Made by a program: the position numbers and the translations under genes
Notes under the pieces: generated by a model
The model's input: only the letters and a program-made list of their open reading frames with translations
What the model was told of the DNA's origin: nothing
The model's database searches: none
In this document: piece by piece, positions 27,455-36,512 of the stretch
How the letters are laid out: each line of letters opens with the position of its first letter
Numbering within the stretch: position 1 is the first letter of the stretch
DNA from: Natrinema salsiterrestre
GTDB lineage: Archaea > Halobacteriota > Halobacteria > Halobacteriales > Natrialbaceae
Reading direction: 5' to 3'
DNA: 64,000 nucleotides
Assembly (NCBI RefSeq): GCF_029502005.1
Contig: NZ_JAMQOT010000001.1
Span: 186,001-250,000, forward strand

Positions 27455-27604
27455 ATGGCCCAATTCGACGCCGCCGAGAAACGGATGCTCGAGAAGATGA
27501 TCTGTATGCGCTGTAACGCCCGCAACTCCAAGCGGTCCAAGCGCTGCCGGAAGTGCGGCTACAAGAACCTTCGTCCCAAGGCGAAGGAACCGCGCGCCGC
27601 ATAA
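27455..27604 (+). CDS. rpl40e: 50S ribosomal protein L40e
   Basis: A 49-residue ribosomal protein with a C4 zinc site, [20 protein letters not shown], and basic flanks, standing out from the acidic proteins around it. Length and motif match archaeal L40e. It has its own TATA box and is followed directly by a terminator hairpin. Confidence 0.96.
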   Translation: MAQFDAAEKRMLEKMICMRCNARNSKRSKRCRKCGYKNLRPKAKEPRAA

Positions 27605-27629
27605 TCGATCGCTCGATCGACTTCTTTTC
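27605..27629 (+). terminator. Terminator after L40e
   Basis: TCGATCG-CT-CGATCGA, starting directly after the stop codon, is followed by CTTCTTTTC, a stem plus T-rich tail on the L40e strand. Confidence 0.55.
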
Positions 27630-27721
27630 GACGTGGTGGTCGCGTCGTCGCGTAGTGTTCGGTTGGTTCGCTGGTCGAGAGCAACAGCAAGGGAGCCGAA
27701 GCCGGTCGCGTTCGGCCGATC

Positions 27722-28333
27722 TCAGTCGTCGGGGTACTTCGGCTCTCGGTTCTCCGCTCGCTCGAGCGCCGTCGTGACGACGTCGCGGACGTCGCCGTGG
27801 AAGACGTCGCCGTGGCCGGCGTACATGTGCTCGACGCCCTCGGGCATGCGCTCGAGGAGGTCCCCGATGCTCTCGATCAATCGCTCGCGAGACTGACCGG
27901 CCATATCGGTGCGGCCGAAGCTGCCGTAGTCGAAGGCCCCGTCGTCGTGGACGACCACGTCGCCGGAGAACAGCGTGGCCTCGGAGACGAGGGAGACGTG
28001 ATCGTCGGCGTGCCCGGGCGTGTAGACGACGTCGAAGGCTTCGTCACCGATTCGGACCGTATCTCCGTCGTCGATTTCGTTCGTCCGCGTCGGGTGATCG
28101 GCGTACGCGTAGACGTCGGGATCGAACGCGTCGCAGACCGCCTCGAGCTGTGCGACGTGATCGCCGTGTTGGTGCGTCATGACGACGGCGTCGAGGTCGC
28201 CGGTGTGGTCGCGAATTTCGTCGACGACGCCGTCCATCGCACCGGCGTCGACGAGCGTCGTCCGATCGCCGACTGCCAGATAGGCGTTACAGGTGAACGT
28301 TTCCGCGTCCGCCGTGACGTGATGGACGTCCAT
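27722..28333 (-). CDS. Metallo-beta-lactamase-fold hydrolase
   Basis: A 203-residue enzyme of the glyoxalase II-like group. The metal motif THQHGDHVAQ (HxHxDH), then the TPGHADDHVSL His and the GDVVVHDDGA Asp are all present, with the last His in YAGHGDV. The ATG at 28333 (MDVHHV) is preferred over a longer upstream reading. Substrate unknown; a hydroxyacylglutathione-like thioester or lactone is possible. The first half reads LVDAGAMDG, the family opening. Confidence 0.9.
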   Translation of the reverse strand: MDVHHVTADAETFTCNAYLAVGDRTTLVDAGAMDGVVDEIRDHTGDLDAVVMTHQHGDHVAQLEAVCDAFDPDVYAYADHPTRTNEIDDGDTVRIGDEAFDVVYTPGHADDHVSLVSEATLFSGDVVVHDDGAFDYGSFGRTDMAGQSRERLIESIGDLLERMPEGVEHMYAGHGDVFHGDVRDVVTTALERAENREPKYPDD

Positions 28334-28551
28334 AGAGGGACACTCGTCGGCCGGCGGCAAAAACGGTGCCATCGATACCGAGCGGGCGACTGGTGTCGGT
28401 GATGTCCCTCACCGCCACATGGCGGATTTCTTATATTCGAGGGGTGGAATACCTTCACTGGACCCGCTGATTACCGTGTTGACTGGTTGGGAAACCCTAA
28501 TAAACTGGTAACCATGGAATTTTTCAACCGGAATCCCGTAGGGAACGCTGT

Positions 28552-28728
28552 ATGGGTTTCGGGAGCTACGACGAATCCGAGCAACAGGAAGTCGACGCTG
28601 ATTTTGACGACGACGATGCGGTCAAGTCGGGGGAGAACAGTCACGACGGAAGCATCGAGTTCGAAAACGGCGCGTCCAGCGACGAGTTGCTCGATCGGCT
28701 CAAGGAAATCAAAGACGAGAGCGACTGA
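28552..28728 (+). CDS. Small acidic protein (DUF5786-like)
   Basis: A 58-residue very acidic protein beginning MGFGSYDESEQQE and ending in a charged helix SSDELLDRLKEIKDESD. This pattern matches the haloarchaeal DUF5786 family. A TATA-like GAATTTTTC lies 27-35 bases before the ATG. It stops four bases before the DUF99 gene, so the two are co-transcribed. Function unknown. Confidence 0.8.
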   Translation: MGFGSYDESEQQEVDADFDDDDAVKSGENSHDGSIEFENGASSDELLDRLKEIKDESD

Positions 28729-28731
28729 CGG

Positions 28732-29328
28732 ATGAAGTCCGGGGCGCGAGCGCTGGGTATCGCCGAATCGTACCGCGACGATCGTGACGACGACGGCGAT
28801 CCTGACGACGATCGACGGCGAAGCACGCTCGCGGGTGCCGTCGTTCGCGCCGATCGCGTCTGTGACGGACTCGCGTACGGCTCCTGTCGCGTCGGCGGCA
28901 CCGACGGGACTGCCGCCGTCATCGACCTGATCGACGGACTCGACCGTCCGGACGTTCGATACGTCCTGCTCGGCGCCGTCGCCCCGGCGTGGTACAACCT
29001 CCTCGAGCTCTCGCGAATTCACGAGGCTGTCGGCCGGCCGGTGCTCGCCGTCACGTTCGAGGCGAGCGAGGGACTCGAGACCGGCCTCCGAGATCCCTTT
29101 TCGGGAGCCGAACTCGAGGAGCGACTCGCGATCTATCGGTCGCTGCCAGAGCGCCGAGAACTGTCGATTAACAACGAGACCGTCTACGTCAGAGCCGTCG
29201 GGCTCGAGCCCGCCGAGGCAGACGACGTCGTCCGCGCGTTCACGCCCGAGGGCGGTCGACCGGAGCCGATCCGGGTCGCGCGACTGGCTGCTCGAGCGGC
29301 GGATTCCTACGCGCGATCGTCTGAGTGA
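28732..29328 (+). CDS. DUF99 family protein (endonuclease V-like)
   Basis: A 198-residue protein of the DUF99 family, related in fold to endonuclease V. GIAESYRDDRDDDG near the start, STLAGAVVRAD, YVLLGAVAPAWYNLLELSRIHEA and VLAVTFEASEG follow in family order. The catalytic role is not settled; binding of damaged DNA or RNA is suspected. It begins four bases after the DUF5786-like stop. Confidence 0.88.
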   Translation: MKSGARALGIAESYRDDRDDDGDPDDDRRRSTLAGAVVRADRVCDGLAYGSCRVGGTDGTAAVIDLIDGLDRPDVRYVLLGAVAPAWYNLLELSRIHEAVGRPVLAVTFEASEGLETGLRDPFSGAELEERLAIYRSLPERRELSINNETVYVRAVGLEPAEADDVVRAFTPEGGRPEPIRVARLAARAADSYARSSE

Positions 29329-29432
29329 GCGTCGCCCGACGACGGTGCGACGAGACGGGGGTTCAACGGTTCTCGTAGCGCCCGGCATCCGCATCCCGAA
29401 AGACGTAGGAGGCGACCGCCTGAGCCACCAGT

Positions 29433-30029
29433 ATGGGAGAGATGGAAGACCTCTGTGTCACGGACTGTACGCGCTGTCCGGCACTCGTCGACTCTCGCAG
29501 TCGGATCGTCAACGGCACCGGACCCGAGGACGCCGACCTCCTCTTCGTCGGCGAAGGGCCGGGTGCCAAAGAAGACGAACAGGGCGAGCCGTTCGTCGGC
29601 CGCAGCGGGACCGTCCTGGACGACGGACTCCGCGACGTCGGCCTCGCGCGGGGCGACGTTCGCATCAGCAACTGCGTCCGCTGTCGCCCCCCGGAGAACC
29701 GCGATCCGAAAAAGGACGAGCTCGCGAACTGTCGGGGCTACCTCGAGCGGGAGATCGATCGGCTCGATCCGGACGTGATCGTGACGCTGGGCAAGGTGCC
29801 GAGCGAGCACCTCCTCGAGCGATCGGTCGCCGTGACGAAAGAGGCGGGCACTCTCGAGGACGTTCGGATCGGCGGTACGCCGCGGCGACTGCTGATCTGT
29901 GTTCACCCGGCCGCGACGCTGTACGACCGCAGTCAGGAGGAGACGTTCGAGAACGCGCTCCAGCGGGCGGCGGAGCTCGCGGGCGTCGACGACAGTGAGG
30001 GCGGACAGTCGCGGCTCGACGGTTTTTGA
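29433..30029 (+). CDS. Uracil-DNA glycosylase, family 4
   Basis: Removes uracil from DNA. The 198-residue protein has the four cysteines of the iron-sulfur cluster in two groups: CTRC near the start and CVRC around residue 73 with a later Cys. Motif A is GEGPGAKEDEQGEPFVG and motif B is VHPAATLYD. These are the family 4 (thermostable UDGa) signatures. It stands alone and follows DUF99, possibly both DNA-repair related. Confidence 0.93.
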   Translation: MGEMEDLCVTDCTRCPALVDSRSRIVNGTGPEDADLLFVGEGPGAKEDEQGEPFVGRSGTVLDDGLRDVGLARGDVRISNCVRCRPPENRDPKKDELANCRGYLEREIDRLDPDVIVTLGKVPSEHLLERSVAVTKEAGTLEDVRIGGTPRRLLICVHPAATLYDRSQEETFENALQRAAELAGVDDSEGGQSRLDGF

Positions 30030-30080
30030 GCGACCACCAGTACGCCGGAATTCGACCGAGTAGATCGGTACATTTACCGC

Positions 30081-30090
30081 AAATATTATG
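30081..30090 (+). promoter_or_regulatory. TATA box for the 30115 gene
   Basis: AAATATTATG lies 25-34 bases before the ATG at 30115, a clear A/T-rich box in a GC-rich background. Confidence 0.5.
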
Positions 30091-30114
30091 CAGGTAATTG
30101 GGAAAGGGGCGCGT

Positions 30115-30576
30115 ATGTCTCCGTTCCCCAGCTCTCCCGGGCATCGCAATCCGCCCTGGCGATACGGCGTCTACGTGTTTCCGATCGGGCCGGTTTTGCT
30201 GTTGCTCTCCCGAACCGCGCTCGAGCTCTTCGTTCAGGCGTCCGAGGCCGGATCGCTCGCCATCGGACTGAGTACCTTCGCCGTAACCCTCATCGCCGGT
30301 TGGTCGTCCGTCCTGTGTTCCGCCGTCGTCGCAGTAGCGCTGGTCATGGACGCGCTCGCGCTTCGAGACCATCCGTACTGGAATCCGAACCCCTGGCTCG
30401 CGGGGGTGGTCGGAATCGGTCACCTCGCCGGGGCGGAACTGGCGTATCCGTACCTGCTCTCGGTCCCGGCGATCGGGTACTACGTCTACCGACGGCGACA
30501 GCACATCGGCGGCGACGGCGGTAGCGGCCCCGGTCCGGCCGACCCCTCGGGCGATCGACCGGCCCTCGAGTCCTAG
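30115..30576 (+). CDS. Membrane protein of unknown function
   Basis: A 153-residue protein from the ATG at 30115, with membrane segments at about residues 18-40, 50-85 and 98-125 and an acidic Gly/Ser tail. GHRNPPWRYGVYVFPIGP begins the first helix. No family is recognised. An earlier ATG at 30088 is possible but would place the start within the promoter box. Confidence 0.75.
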   Translation: MSPFPSSPGHRNPPWRYGVYVFPIGPVLLLLSRTALELFVQASEAGSLAIGLSTFAVTLIAGWSSVLCSAVVAVALVMDALALRDHPYWNPNPWLAGVVGIGHLAGAELAYPYLLSVPAIGYYVYRRRQHIGGDGGSGPGPADPSGDRPALES

Positions 30577-30626
30577 CCGGTTGCCCGAATGGCAATTCAC
30601 TTCAACTCGCCGCACCGAGTACGGGT

Positions 30627-31289
30627 ATGAGCACTGTTTCGTCCCCACAGGAGGAGTCCCTCGCGTCCGTCGTCATCGTCGACTACGGACTGGGGAACCT
30701 CCGCAGCGCCACCCGCGGCCTCGAGCGTGCCGGTGCAGCCGTCGAGATCACCGACGATCCCGAGGCCTTCGCCGCGGCCGACGGCGTCGTCCTGCCCGGC
30801 GTCGGCGCGTTTCGGGAAGGCGTCGAGAACGCCGATCCGCTTCGCGAAGACCTCCTCGAGGTGGCCGACAGCGGCACGCCCCTCTTCGGTATCTGTCTCG
30901 GGATGCAGATGCTGCTCACGACGAGCGAAGAGGGCGAAACCGACGGCGAGTCGGCCGTGCAGGGACTGGATCTGATCCCCGGAACCAACGTCCGGTTCGC
31001 CGAGGGCCAGAAGGTTCCGCACATGGGCTGGAACGAACTCGAGGTGCAGCGCGATCACCCGCTCGTCGAGGGCGTGGACGGGGACTACGCCTACTTCGTC
31101 CACTCCTACTACGCGACCCCGGACGACGAGCAAGCGACGGTCGCGACGACCGACTACGAACGCGAGTTCCCCTCGATCGTGGCCAACGACGAGGGCAACG
31201 TCTTCGGCACGCAGTTCCACCCGGAGAAGAGCGGCGAGACGGGGCTACAGATCCTGCGGAACTTCGTCGAGATCTGCGCCGAGGAGTAA
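30627..31289 (+). CDS. hisH: Imidazole glycerol phosphate synthase subunit HisH
   Basis: Glutaminase subunit that feeds ammonia to HisF in histidine biosynthesis. The 220-residue protein has VDYGLGNLRSATRGLERAG, LPGVGAFREG, the nucleophile loop GICLGMQMLL and the catalytic His-Glu pair in QFHPEKSGETG. HisF and other his genes are not in the window, so the pathway is dispersed, as is usual in haloarchaea. Confidence 0.96.
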   Translation: MSTVSSPQEESLASVVIVDYGLGNLRSATRGLERAGAAVEITDDPEAFAAADGVVLPGVGAFREGVENADPLREDLLEVADSGTPLFGICLGMQMLLTTSEEGETDGESAVQGLDLIPGTNVRFAEGQKVPHMGWNELEVQRDHPLVEGVDGDYAYFVHSYYATPDDEQATVATTDYEREFPSIVANDEGNVFGTQFHPEKSGETGLQILRNFVEICAEE

Positions 31290-31311
31290 CTGAACGGTCC
31301 GAGATGGCTTC

Positions 31312-31737
31312 TTATATCAACTCGCGAACGTCCGAGTACCACATGTCGTGGTAGTCGACGTGGCCGACCCGGCGAGCGATCGCGACGGCGAGGGAGTGCC
31401 AGCAGCGCTCGGTCGGGTCGTCTGCGTCGAGGTTGTACTCGCTGTCCTTGCAGGTACAGCCGCCGTCTTCGACGATGTACTCGTCATCGTAGCCGACGAC
31501 GATCGTGAAATCCCGGTAGGACTTCACGCGGTTTTCGCCGACCGCCTCGATGGCGCGAACCCCGCGGTCGCCGTGGATACTCGAGATGTCGCCGACGATC
31601 TCGGGCGTGAGTTCGCCGGCTTCCTCGAGGGCAGCCTGCCATCGCTCGACGGGGTTGGCCTCCGACACACCTGCAACTGTGTAGCGAACTGTAAAATCGG
31701 TTTGGTTGTCCGTCGCTCCGATACCGAGAGCCGCCAC
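31312..31737 (-). CDS. SWIM zinc-finger protein
   Basis: A 141-residue protein starting with GTG. The C-terminal part has the SWIM motif, CTCKDSEYNLDADDPTERCWH, that is CxC followed by CxH. SWIM domains bind DNA or proteins and occur with Swi2/Snf2 ATPases and in Shu2-type recombination factors; here none is adjacent. It is convergent with hisH and divergent from trm1. The start is uncertain by several residues. Confidence 0.8.
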   Translation of the reverse strand: MAALGIGATDNQTDFTVRYTVAGVSEANPVERWQAALEEAGELTPEIVGDISSIHGDRGVRAIEAVGENRVKSYRDFTIVVGYDDEYIVEDGGCTCKDSEYNLDADDPTERCWHSLAVAIARRVGHVDYHDMWYSDVRELI

Positions 31738-31805
31738 TCGTTCGTCCCGTCCACTGATCCGCGCGAGACCACACCGTTTTTCGCCCGCTACCGACGAGAG
31801 GTGAT

Positions 31806-32924
31806 ATGCGCGTCACCGAGGGCGGGGTCGAACTCGAGGTGCCCGGCGAACAGACGGAGGGCATCGAGGAGGCGGTCTTCTACAATCCGCGACAGGAGCT
31901 GAACCGGGATCTGACGATCGCGACGCTGCGGGCCTATCGCGAGCGCGAGGAGCGGGCGACGTCGTATCTCGACGCGATGACCGCGAGCGGCGTGCGAGGG
32001 GTTCGAGCCGCCGCGGACGGCTGGGACGTGACCTGCTGTGACGTCGACGAGGAGGCGATCGACCTCGCGCGGTCGAACCTCGAGCGAAACGATTGCGACG
32101 ACGCGCGGGTCGCACACCGCAACGTCAACGCCCTCATGCACGAGGAGCCGTTCGACGTGATCGATCTCGATCCCTACGGGACGCCGATGCCCTTCGCCGA
32201 CGCGGCGTTCGCGAACTGCCGGGATCTCGTCTGCGTCACCGCGACCGACACCGCGCCGCTGTGTGGCGCACACTTCAACAGCGGCGTCCGCTCGTATTCG
32301 GCGATCCCACAAAATACGGACTACCACGCCGAGATGGGCGTTCGGGTCCTCATTTCCGCGCTCGCCCGCAGCGCCGCCCGGTTCGACGTCGGCATCGAGC
32401 CGATCCTGACCCACGCCACCAGCCACTACGTCCGGACCTACCTCGAGCTCGAGCGCAAGCCGACCGCCTCCGACGCTGCGATCGACGAGTTAGGCCACCT
32501 CTACCACTGCGAAGACTGTCTCTACCGGGAGGCCGATCCCGGACTGATCGCGGATCCGCTCGAGCGGTGCCCGCGCTGTGAGGGCAATCGGATGCTCACC
32601 GCCGGCCCGGTCTGGCTCGGCCCCGTTCGGGACCCGGCGTTCGTCGGCGCGGTTCGCGACGAGATTCCCTATACGTTCGATACCGCGCCGGAGGCTCGAG
32701 CGCTCTGTGACACCCTCGCGGCGGAGCTCGACGAGCCGACCCACTACGACCAGCACAAGCTCTGCCGGAACTGGGGACTGCCCGCGAACGCGATGGACGA
32801 ATTTCTGGCGGATCTCCGCGACGCGGGCTATGCGGCCTCACGAGCCCACTACGGCGGGACGACGTTCAAGACGGACGCGAGCGTCGGGGAGATCCGCGCG
32901 GCGACCGAGGAGAACCTCGATTGA
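31806..32924 (+). CDS. trm1: tRNA (guanine-26 N2)-dimethyltransferase
   Basis: Methylates G26 of tRNA with S-adenosylmethionine. The 372-residue protein has the [10 protein letters not shown] opening, [13 protein letters not shown], the DVDEEAI SAM segment and [16 protein letters not shown] (the DPFG-like motif). The C-terminal half has a four-cysteine zinc site, HCEDCLY and CPRCEGNRM. Length and order fit archaeal Trm1. Confidence 0.95.
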   Translation: MRVTEGGVELEVPGEQTEGIEEAVFYNPRQELNRDLTIATLRAYREREERATSYLDAMTASGVRGVRAAADGWDVTCCDVDEEAIDLARSNLERNDCDDARVAHRNVNALMHEEPFDVIDLDPYGTPMPFADAAFANCRDLVCVTATDTAPLCGAHFNSGVRSYSAIPQNTDYHAEMGVRVLISALARSAARFDVGIEPILTHATSHYVRTYLELERKPTASDAAIDELGHLYHCEDCLYREADPGLIADPLERCPRCEGNRMLTAGPVWLGPVRDPAFVGAVRDEIPYTFDTAPEARALCDTLAAELDEPTHYDQHKLCRNWGLPANAMDEFLADLRDAGYAASRAHYGGTTFKTDASVGEIRAATEENLD

Positions 32925-32929
32925 TCGAC

Positions 32930-33130
32930 TCAGTCGAGATCGGCGTACAGGCGGACGAGACCGCACTCGGGACAGCAGACCGCGTCGACGCTCGCCGCCT
33001 CGGTGAGGCCGAGTTTCCCAAGCATCCCGTCGCGTTTTCCGGTATCGATCACGAGGCCGAACCCGCCGTTGGACCGGAGCGACGTCGGTTCCATCGGTAC
33101 GCCGCAGTCGGGACAGCGTCGCTGCTCCAT
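32930..33130 (-). CDS. Zinc-ribbon mini-protein
   Basis: A 66-residue protein with two paired-Cys knuckles, CPDCGVPM near the start and CCPECGL near the end, separated by about 40 residues including NGGFGLVIDT. It lies six bases from the end of trm1 on the other strand. Similar small zinc proteins recur in this window. Function unknown. Confidence 0.8.
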   Translation of the reverse strand: MEQRRCPDCGVPMEPTSLRSNGGFGLVIDTGKRDGMLGKLGLTEAASVDAVCCPECGLVRLYADLD

Positions 33131-33343
33131 GCGGTACGGTCAACGAGTTAACAGAAAAGGGCGATGGTTCGAGTCGCGACTCGTGGCGGCCGTCGGTCCG
33201 TGCCCCCGATGGCGTCGCCAACAGATGGAGATCTCGGTGCGAAACGAGGGACTACGGGTGACGAGGCGGGTTCCGGGTTTCGACAGTCGAGCGTTTTGAT
33301 TTCGCGTAACGATTCGTTTGACTTCTGTCAGGCGAAACTACAT

Positions 33344-34669
33344 ATGCCGGCCCGCGTCGAAGGACCTCGCGTGATCGATTACAGACGGGGACTCGAGGTT
33401 ACGGGGCGGGCCGTTCGACTCGCCAGGGAGCAACAGCTGACGCTCCTCTCTGCCGGGGTCGCGTACTACGGATTCCTCTCGCTCGTTCCGCTGATGTTGC
33501 TGGCGCTCGGTCTCGCCGCGTCGATCGGGGGCGAGATCCTCGCCGACCGGATCACCGCGGCCGCGAGCGACGTTCTCACGTTACAGGCCCAGCAACTGCT
33601 CACGGAAGCGGTCAACGACCAGACCGGTCGACGGGGAGCCACCGTCGTCGGTATTCTCGGCCTGCTCTGGGGCTCGAGCCGCGTCCTTCGCGGCCTCGAT
33701 CGGGCCTTCTCACAGGTTTACGGCACCGTGGGGGAGAAGTCGCTCCTCGATACGATCTGGGACGCGACGATCGTCTCGATCGTCATCGCGCTGGGGCTGA
33801 CGCTGGTGGGGGTCCTCGAGCTCGCGTTCCGGCTCCTCCCCCGGCTCGAGGTGACGGTCGTGGCGCAGTTGTTCGTCCTGTTGGGACTGGTCGTGACGTT
33901 CCTGCCCCTGTACGTCGTTTTTCCCGATGCGGACGTCGGGCTCCGAGAGGCCGCACCGGGAACCGTCATCGCGGCGGTCGGCTGGTACGCGCTGAGCCAG
34001 ACGTTTTCGCTATACGCGGGGCTGCTCACAGAGTACGCGGTCTACGGCGCGCTCGGGGCCGTCTTCCTCGTGCTCGTCTGGCTGTACGCCGGCGCGATCA
34101 TCCTCATCTTCGCGGCGGTGATCAACGCCGTCCTCGCCGACCGTGAAGTGGATCGGCAGCTACAAAGTCCCGGCCACCGACAGATTTCGACAGAAGCGAT
34201 GACCGACGACGCTACGGGTGCCGACGAGGGAGCCGGGGAGGACCGCGCGAGCGACCGTGCGACCGCGAGAAGCGCCAGCGCCCGGACGCGCGACCGCTCG
34301 AGCGACGCCGCAGCCCTCCGCGAGGAGATCGAACGGCTGCGCGACCGCGTGGACGCGTTCGAAGACGACGTCGAGGACCGCACGGTCAGAAAAGAGTCCC
34401 TCGAGAGCGAGCTCAAGCGCTACGTTCGGCAACGGGTTCGGCGCGGCCACGCACACGACTGGGGACCGTACCTCGTCTTGCTGTACGGAACGGCGATGTC
34501 GATCGCCGCGTTCTACTTCCTCGAGGGGATCTACGCGATCCTCTCGATGCTGGTCGTCTGGACCTCGACGCTGGGCGTCTACGTCCTGATGGTCCTGTTC
34601 GGCTTCGGGATCTCCCTGCTCGGGGTTCCCGGTCGCGTCCGGAACCTGATCGGCGACCGCCGGTCCTGA
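33344..34669 (+). CDS. YihY/BrkB-type membrane protein with extended C-terminus
   Basis: A 441-residue protein from the ATG at 33344. Residues 1-270 carry the YihY/BrkB (UPF0761) domain: SAGVAYYGFLSLVPLMLLAL, LLWGSSRVLRGLDRAF and LYAGAIILIFAAVINA, with six membrane segments. Residues 280-375 are a charged linker with a probable coiled coil (ALREEIERLRDRVDAFEDD). Two further membrane helices end the protein, which is longer than the usual family length. Function of YihY proteins is unclear. Confidence 0.9.
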   Translation: MPARVEGPRVIDYRRGLEVTGRAVRLAREQQLTLLSAGVAYYGFLSLVPLMLLALGLAASIGGEILADRITAAASDVLTLQAQQLLTEAVNDQTGRRGATVVGILGLLWGSSRVLRGLDRAFSQVYGTVGEKSLLDTIWDATIVSIVIALGLTLVGVLELAFRLLPRLEVTVVAQLFVLLGLVVTFLPLYVVFPDADVGLREAAPGTVIAAVGWYALSQTFSLYAGLLTEYAVYGALGAVFLVLVWLYAGAIILIFAAVINAVLADREVDRQLQSPGHRQISTEAMTDDATGADEGAGEDRASDRATARSASARTRDRSSDAAALREEIERLRDRVDAFEDDVEDRTVRKESLESELKRYVRQRVRRGHAHDWGPYLVLLYGTAMSIAAFYFLEGIYAILSMLVVWTSTLGVYVLMVLFGFGISLLGVPGRVRNLIGDRRS

Positions 34670-34856
34670 GAACGCGTCGACTGCGGTTCGGTTCGTCGGA
34701 TCAGTCCGTCGGCTCTCGGCTCGGTTTCGGTTATTTTCGAACGCATCCCCGGGTTCAACTCCGGCGACCGATGCCAGCAGCGTCGCTCGAGCGGAACGGC
34801 GTCGCCGAGAAATCGATCCCGATCGGGGGCTCGGCTGAGCGACAGGAGCGGTGGAC

Positions 34857-35654
34857 CTACGGTTGCGATGGGACAGCCCGACGGACGAACCGCCGCACCC
34901 GGTCCGTGTACGTCGTCGGCCGGTGGAGGTTACAGATGTGGCCGACGCCGGCGAGTACCTCGACGCGACCGTCCCGTGCCGCGGCGGCGTGGGCCTGCTC
35001 CCCGCGGCGCATGAGTTTGTCGTTCTCTCCGTTGAGGATCAGCGTCGAGCCCGGATAGGTCGAGAGCTTCGCCCGGAAGTCGACGCCCGTGATGTCCGGG
35101 CCCGCGTCGCCGAACTGCTTCGGATAGAACCCCGCCTCGATGATCGCCCGCTCGATGTCCGGCGGCAGGTCTCGCTTTGTGACCCAGCGCGCCGCGAGTT
35201 TCTCGCCGGCACGCTTTCCGAGGTCGGGCTTAGTCAGGAGCCGCGCCAGCCCGCCGGTCAGTCGCGTTCCGAGTTCCATCTTCCCCGTCGGATTCACGCT
35301 GCTGCCCGACAGCACCAGCGCGTCGACCTGATCGGGGTGGCGGTAGGCGTACTCGGTCGCCGCGTAGCCGCCCAGCGACAGCCCGACCAGCACCGCCGAG
35401 CCGTCGGTGTGCGTCTCGAAAACCTCCTCGAGGACGTCGACGGCCGGCTCCATCCGGAACGGCTCGCCGGCGCGGGTGCCGTGGCCCGGCAAATCGGGAG
35501 CGATGGTGTGATACTCCTCCGCGAGCTCGCGCTGTTGAGGGAGCCACATCGTCCGCGTGAACATCGCACCGTGTACGAACGCGATCGACTGTGCGTCCGA
35601 GGGGCCGGTGACGTGGACGCCCCGGGTGCCGCCGCTCTCGTCTGTCCGGTTCAT
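34857..35654 (-). CDS. Alpha/beta hydrolase
   Basis: A 265-residue hydrolase. The HGAMFTRTMW oxyanion segment near residue 30, PDLPGHGTRAG, the nucleophile elbow GLSLGGYAAT with Ser near residue 93 and a C-terminal His in AGVGHICNL are all in order; the acid residue is probably in the NGENDKLM segment. The N-terminal 20 residues are an acidic extension. Substrate is unknown; ester or lactone hydrolysis is typical. Confidence 0.92.
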   Translation of the reverse strand: MNRTDESGGTRGVHVTGPSDAQSIAFVHGAMFTRTMWLPQQRELAEEYHTIAPDLPGHGTRAGEPFRMEPAVDVLEEVFETHTDGSAVLVGLSLGGYAATEYAYRHPDQVDALVLSGSSVNPTGKMELGTRLTGGLARLLTKPDLGKRAGEKLAARWVTKRDLPPDIERAIIEAGFYPKQFGDAGPDITGVDFRAKLSTYPGSTLILNGENDKLMRRGEQAHAAAARDGRVEVLAGVGHICNLHRPTTYTDRVRRFVRRAVPSQP

Positions 35655-35760
35655 GGCAGGTGTATCACGAGCACGGTCTTAGAACTCGGGCCGGCGTCTC
35701 ACGGCTCCGGGTCGACACGAACGGTTTCCGACGCGAATCCGTCGGCACCGGTACCCGGGT

Positions 35761-35776
35761 TCGGCTCGCGAGCCGA
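35761..35776. repeat. Perfect 16-base palindrome
   Basis: TCGGCTCGCGAGCCGA is a perfect palindrome in the gap between the PRC-like gene and the alpha/beta hydrolase gene. It may be part of the 3' end of the PRC-like transcript. A second CGACCG/CGGTCG pair follows near 35830. Confidence 0.4.
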
Positions 35777-35884
35777 GCTCGAGGAGCGCCGAACGGAAAC
35801 GGCTACGAACGGAGTCGTGGACGACGAAAAGCGACCGGAATAGCGGTCGTCTCGGCCTCGAGGGACCCGTTTGCGGACGTTCAG

Positions 35885-36268
35885 TTACCGCTCCCCGCCG
35901 TCTGAATCGGCCACGTCCCCGGTGGTCCGCGTCCCGTCGATCTCGCCGGCGAACTCCTCGTCTGACCCCCCGTCTGCGAACTCGTCGCCTTCGGAACTCG
36001 TTTCGGCCGTCGAATCGGTCCGATCCGGAAGCGTCCCCTCGAGTCGGATCGCGCCGTCGGTGATCTCTCGAACGGACGCTCGATCGAGCGTTCTGGTCTC
36101 CTCGGCGGCCTTGTCCCAGCCGAGTGACGACTTGATCGACCCCACGACCGCCGGATCCGGTCTCACGTGGGCGACGGCTCCATCGATCGCGACCACGACG
36201 CCGACTTCCTCGCCGAGATCGTTCTCGACGGGCTTACCGACGTCGTCGTCCGAAAACGTGGCACACAT
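35885..36268 (-). CDS. PRC-barrel-like protein
   Basis: A 127-residue protein from the ATG at 36268. DDVGKPVENDLGEEVGVVVAIDGAVAHVRPDP resembles the start of a PRC-barrel, a small domain found in RNA-processing and cell-division proteins; only about 80 residues are structured, followed by an acidic tail. The fold call is by pattern only. Confidence 0.7.
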   Translation of the reverse strand: MCATFSDDDVGKPVENDLGEEVGVVVAIDGAVAHVRPDPAVVGSIKSSLGWDKAAEETRTLDRASVREITDGAIRLEGTLPDRTDSTAETSSEGDEFADGGSDEEFAGEIDGTRTTGDVADSDGGER

Positions 36269-36512
36269 ACTCCAAGCTACCGCGACTCGAGACAAGCCGG
36301 TGGTGCCTGCAACGGCCGGTCGATCATCGGTCCGGCAGCCGAACCGTCGAGCCGTGTCGCTACAGCGGCGTCGCTCTCGAGAAACGGTCGAGCCGCTCGC
36401 GGAGTTCACAGGGTGTGAGAAACGTGGGTGACTGGAGTATCGCGATTACGAGCGGGCAAGTGTCGAACTGCGTGCCGGCGTGATCACCTATCCCCTCGAT
36501 CGAGAGCGGGCG

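Noticed and set aside
34750-34765. GGTTCAACTCC resembling a tRNA T-arm
   Set aside because: The T-stem bases do not pair and no acceptor, D or anticodon arm is found around it.
36269-36512. An extra small gene between the PRC-like gene and dcd
   Set aside because: No frame with a motif or suitable start; codon use is not gene-like.
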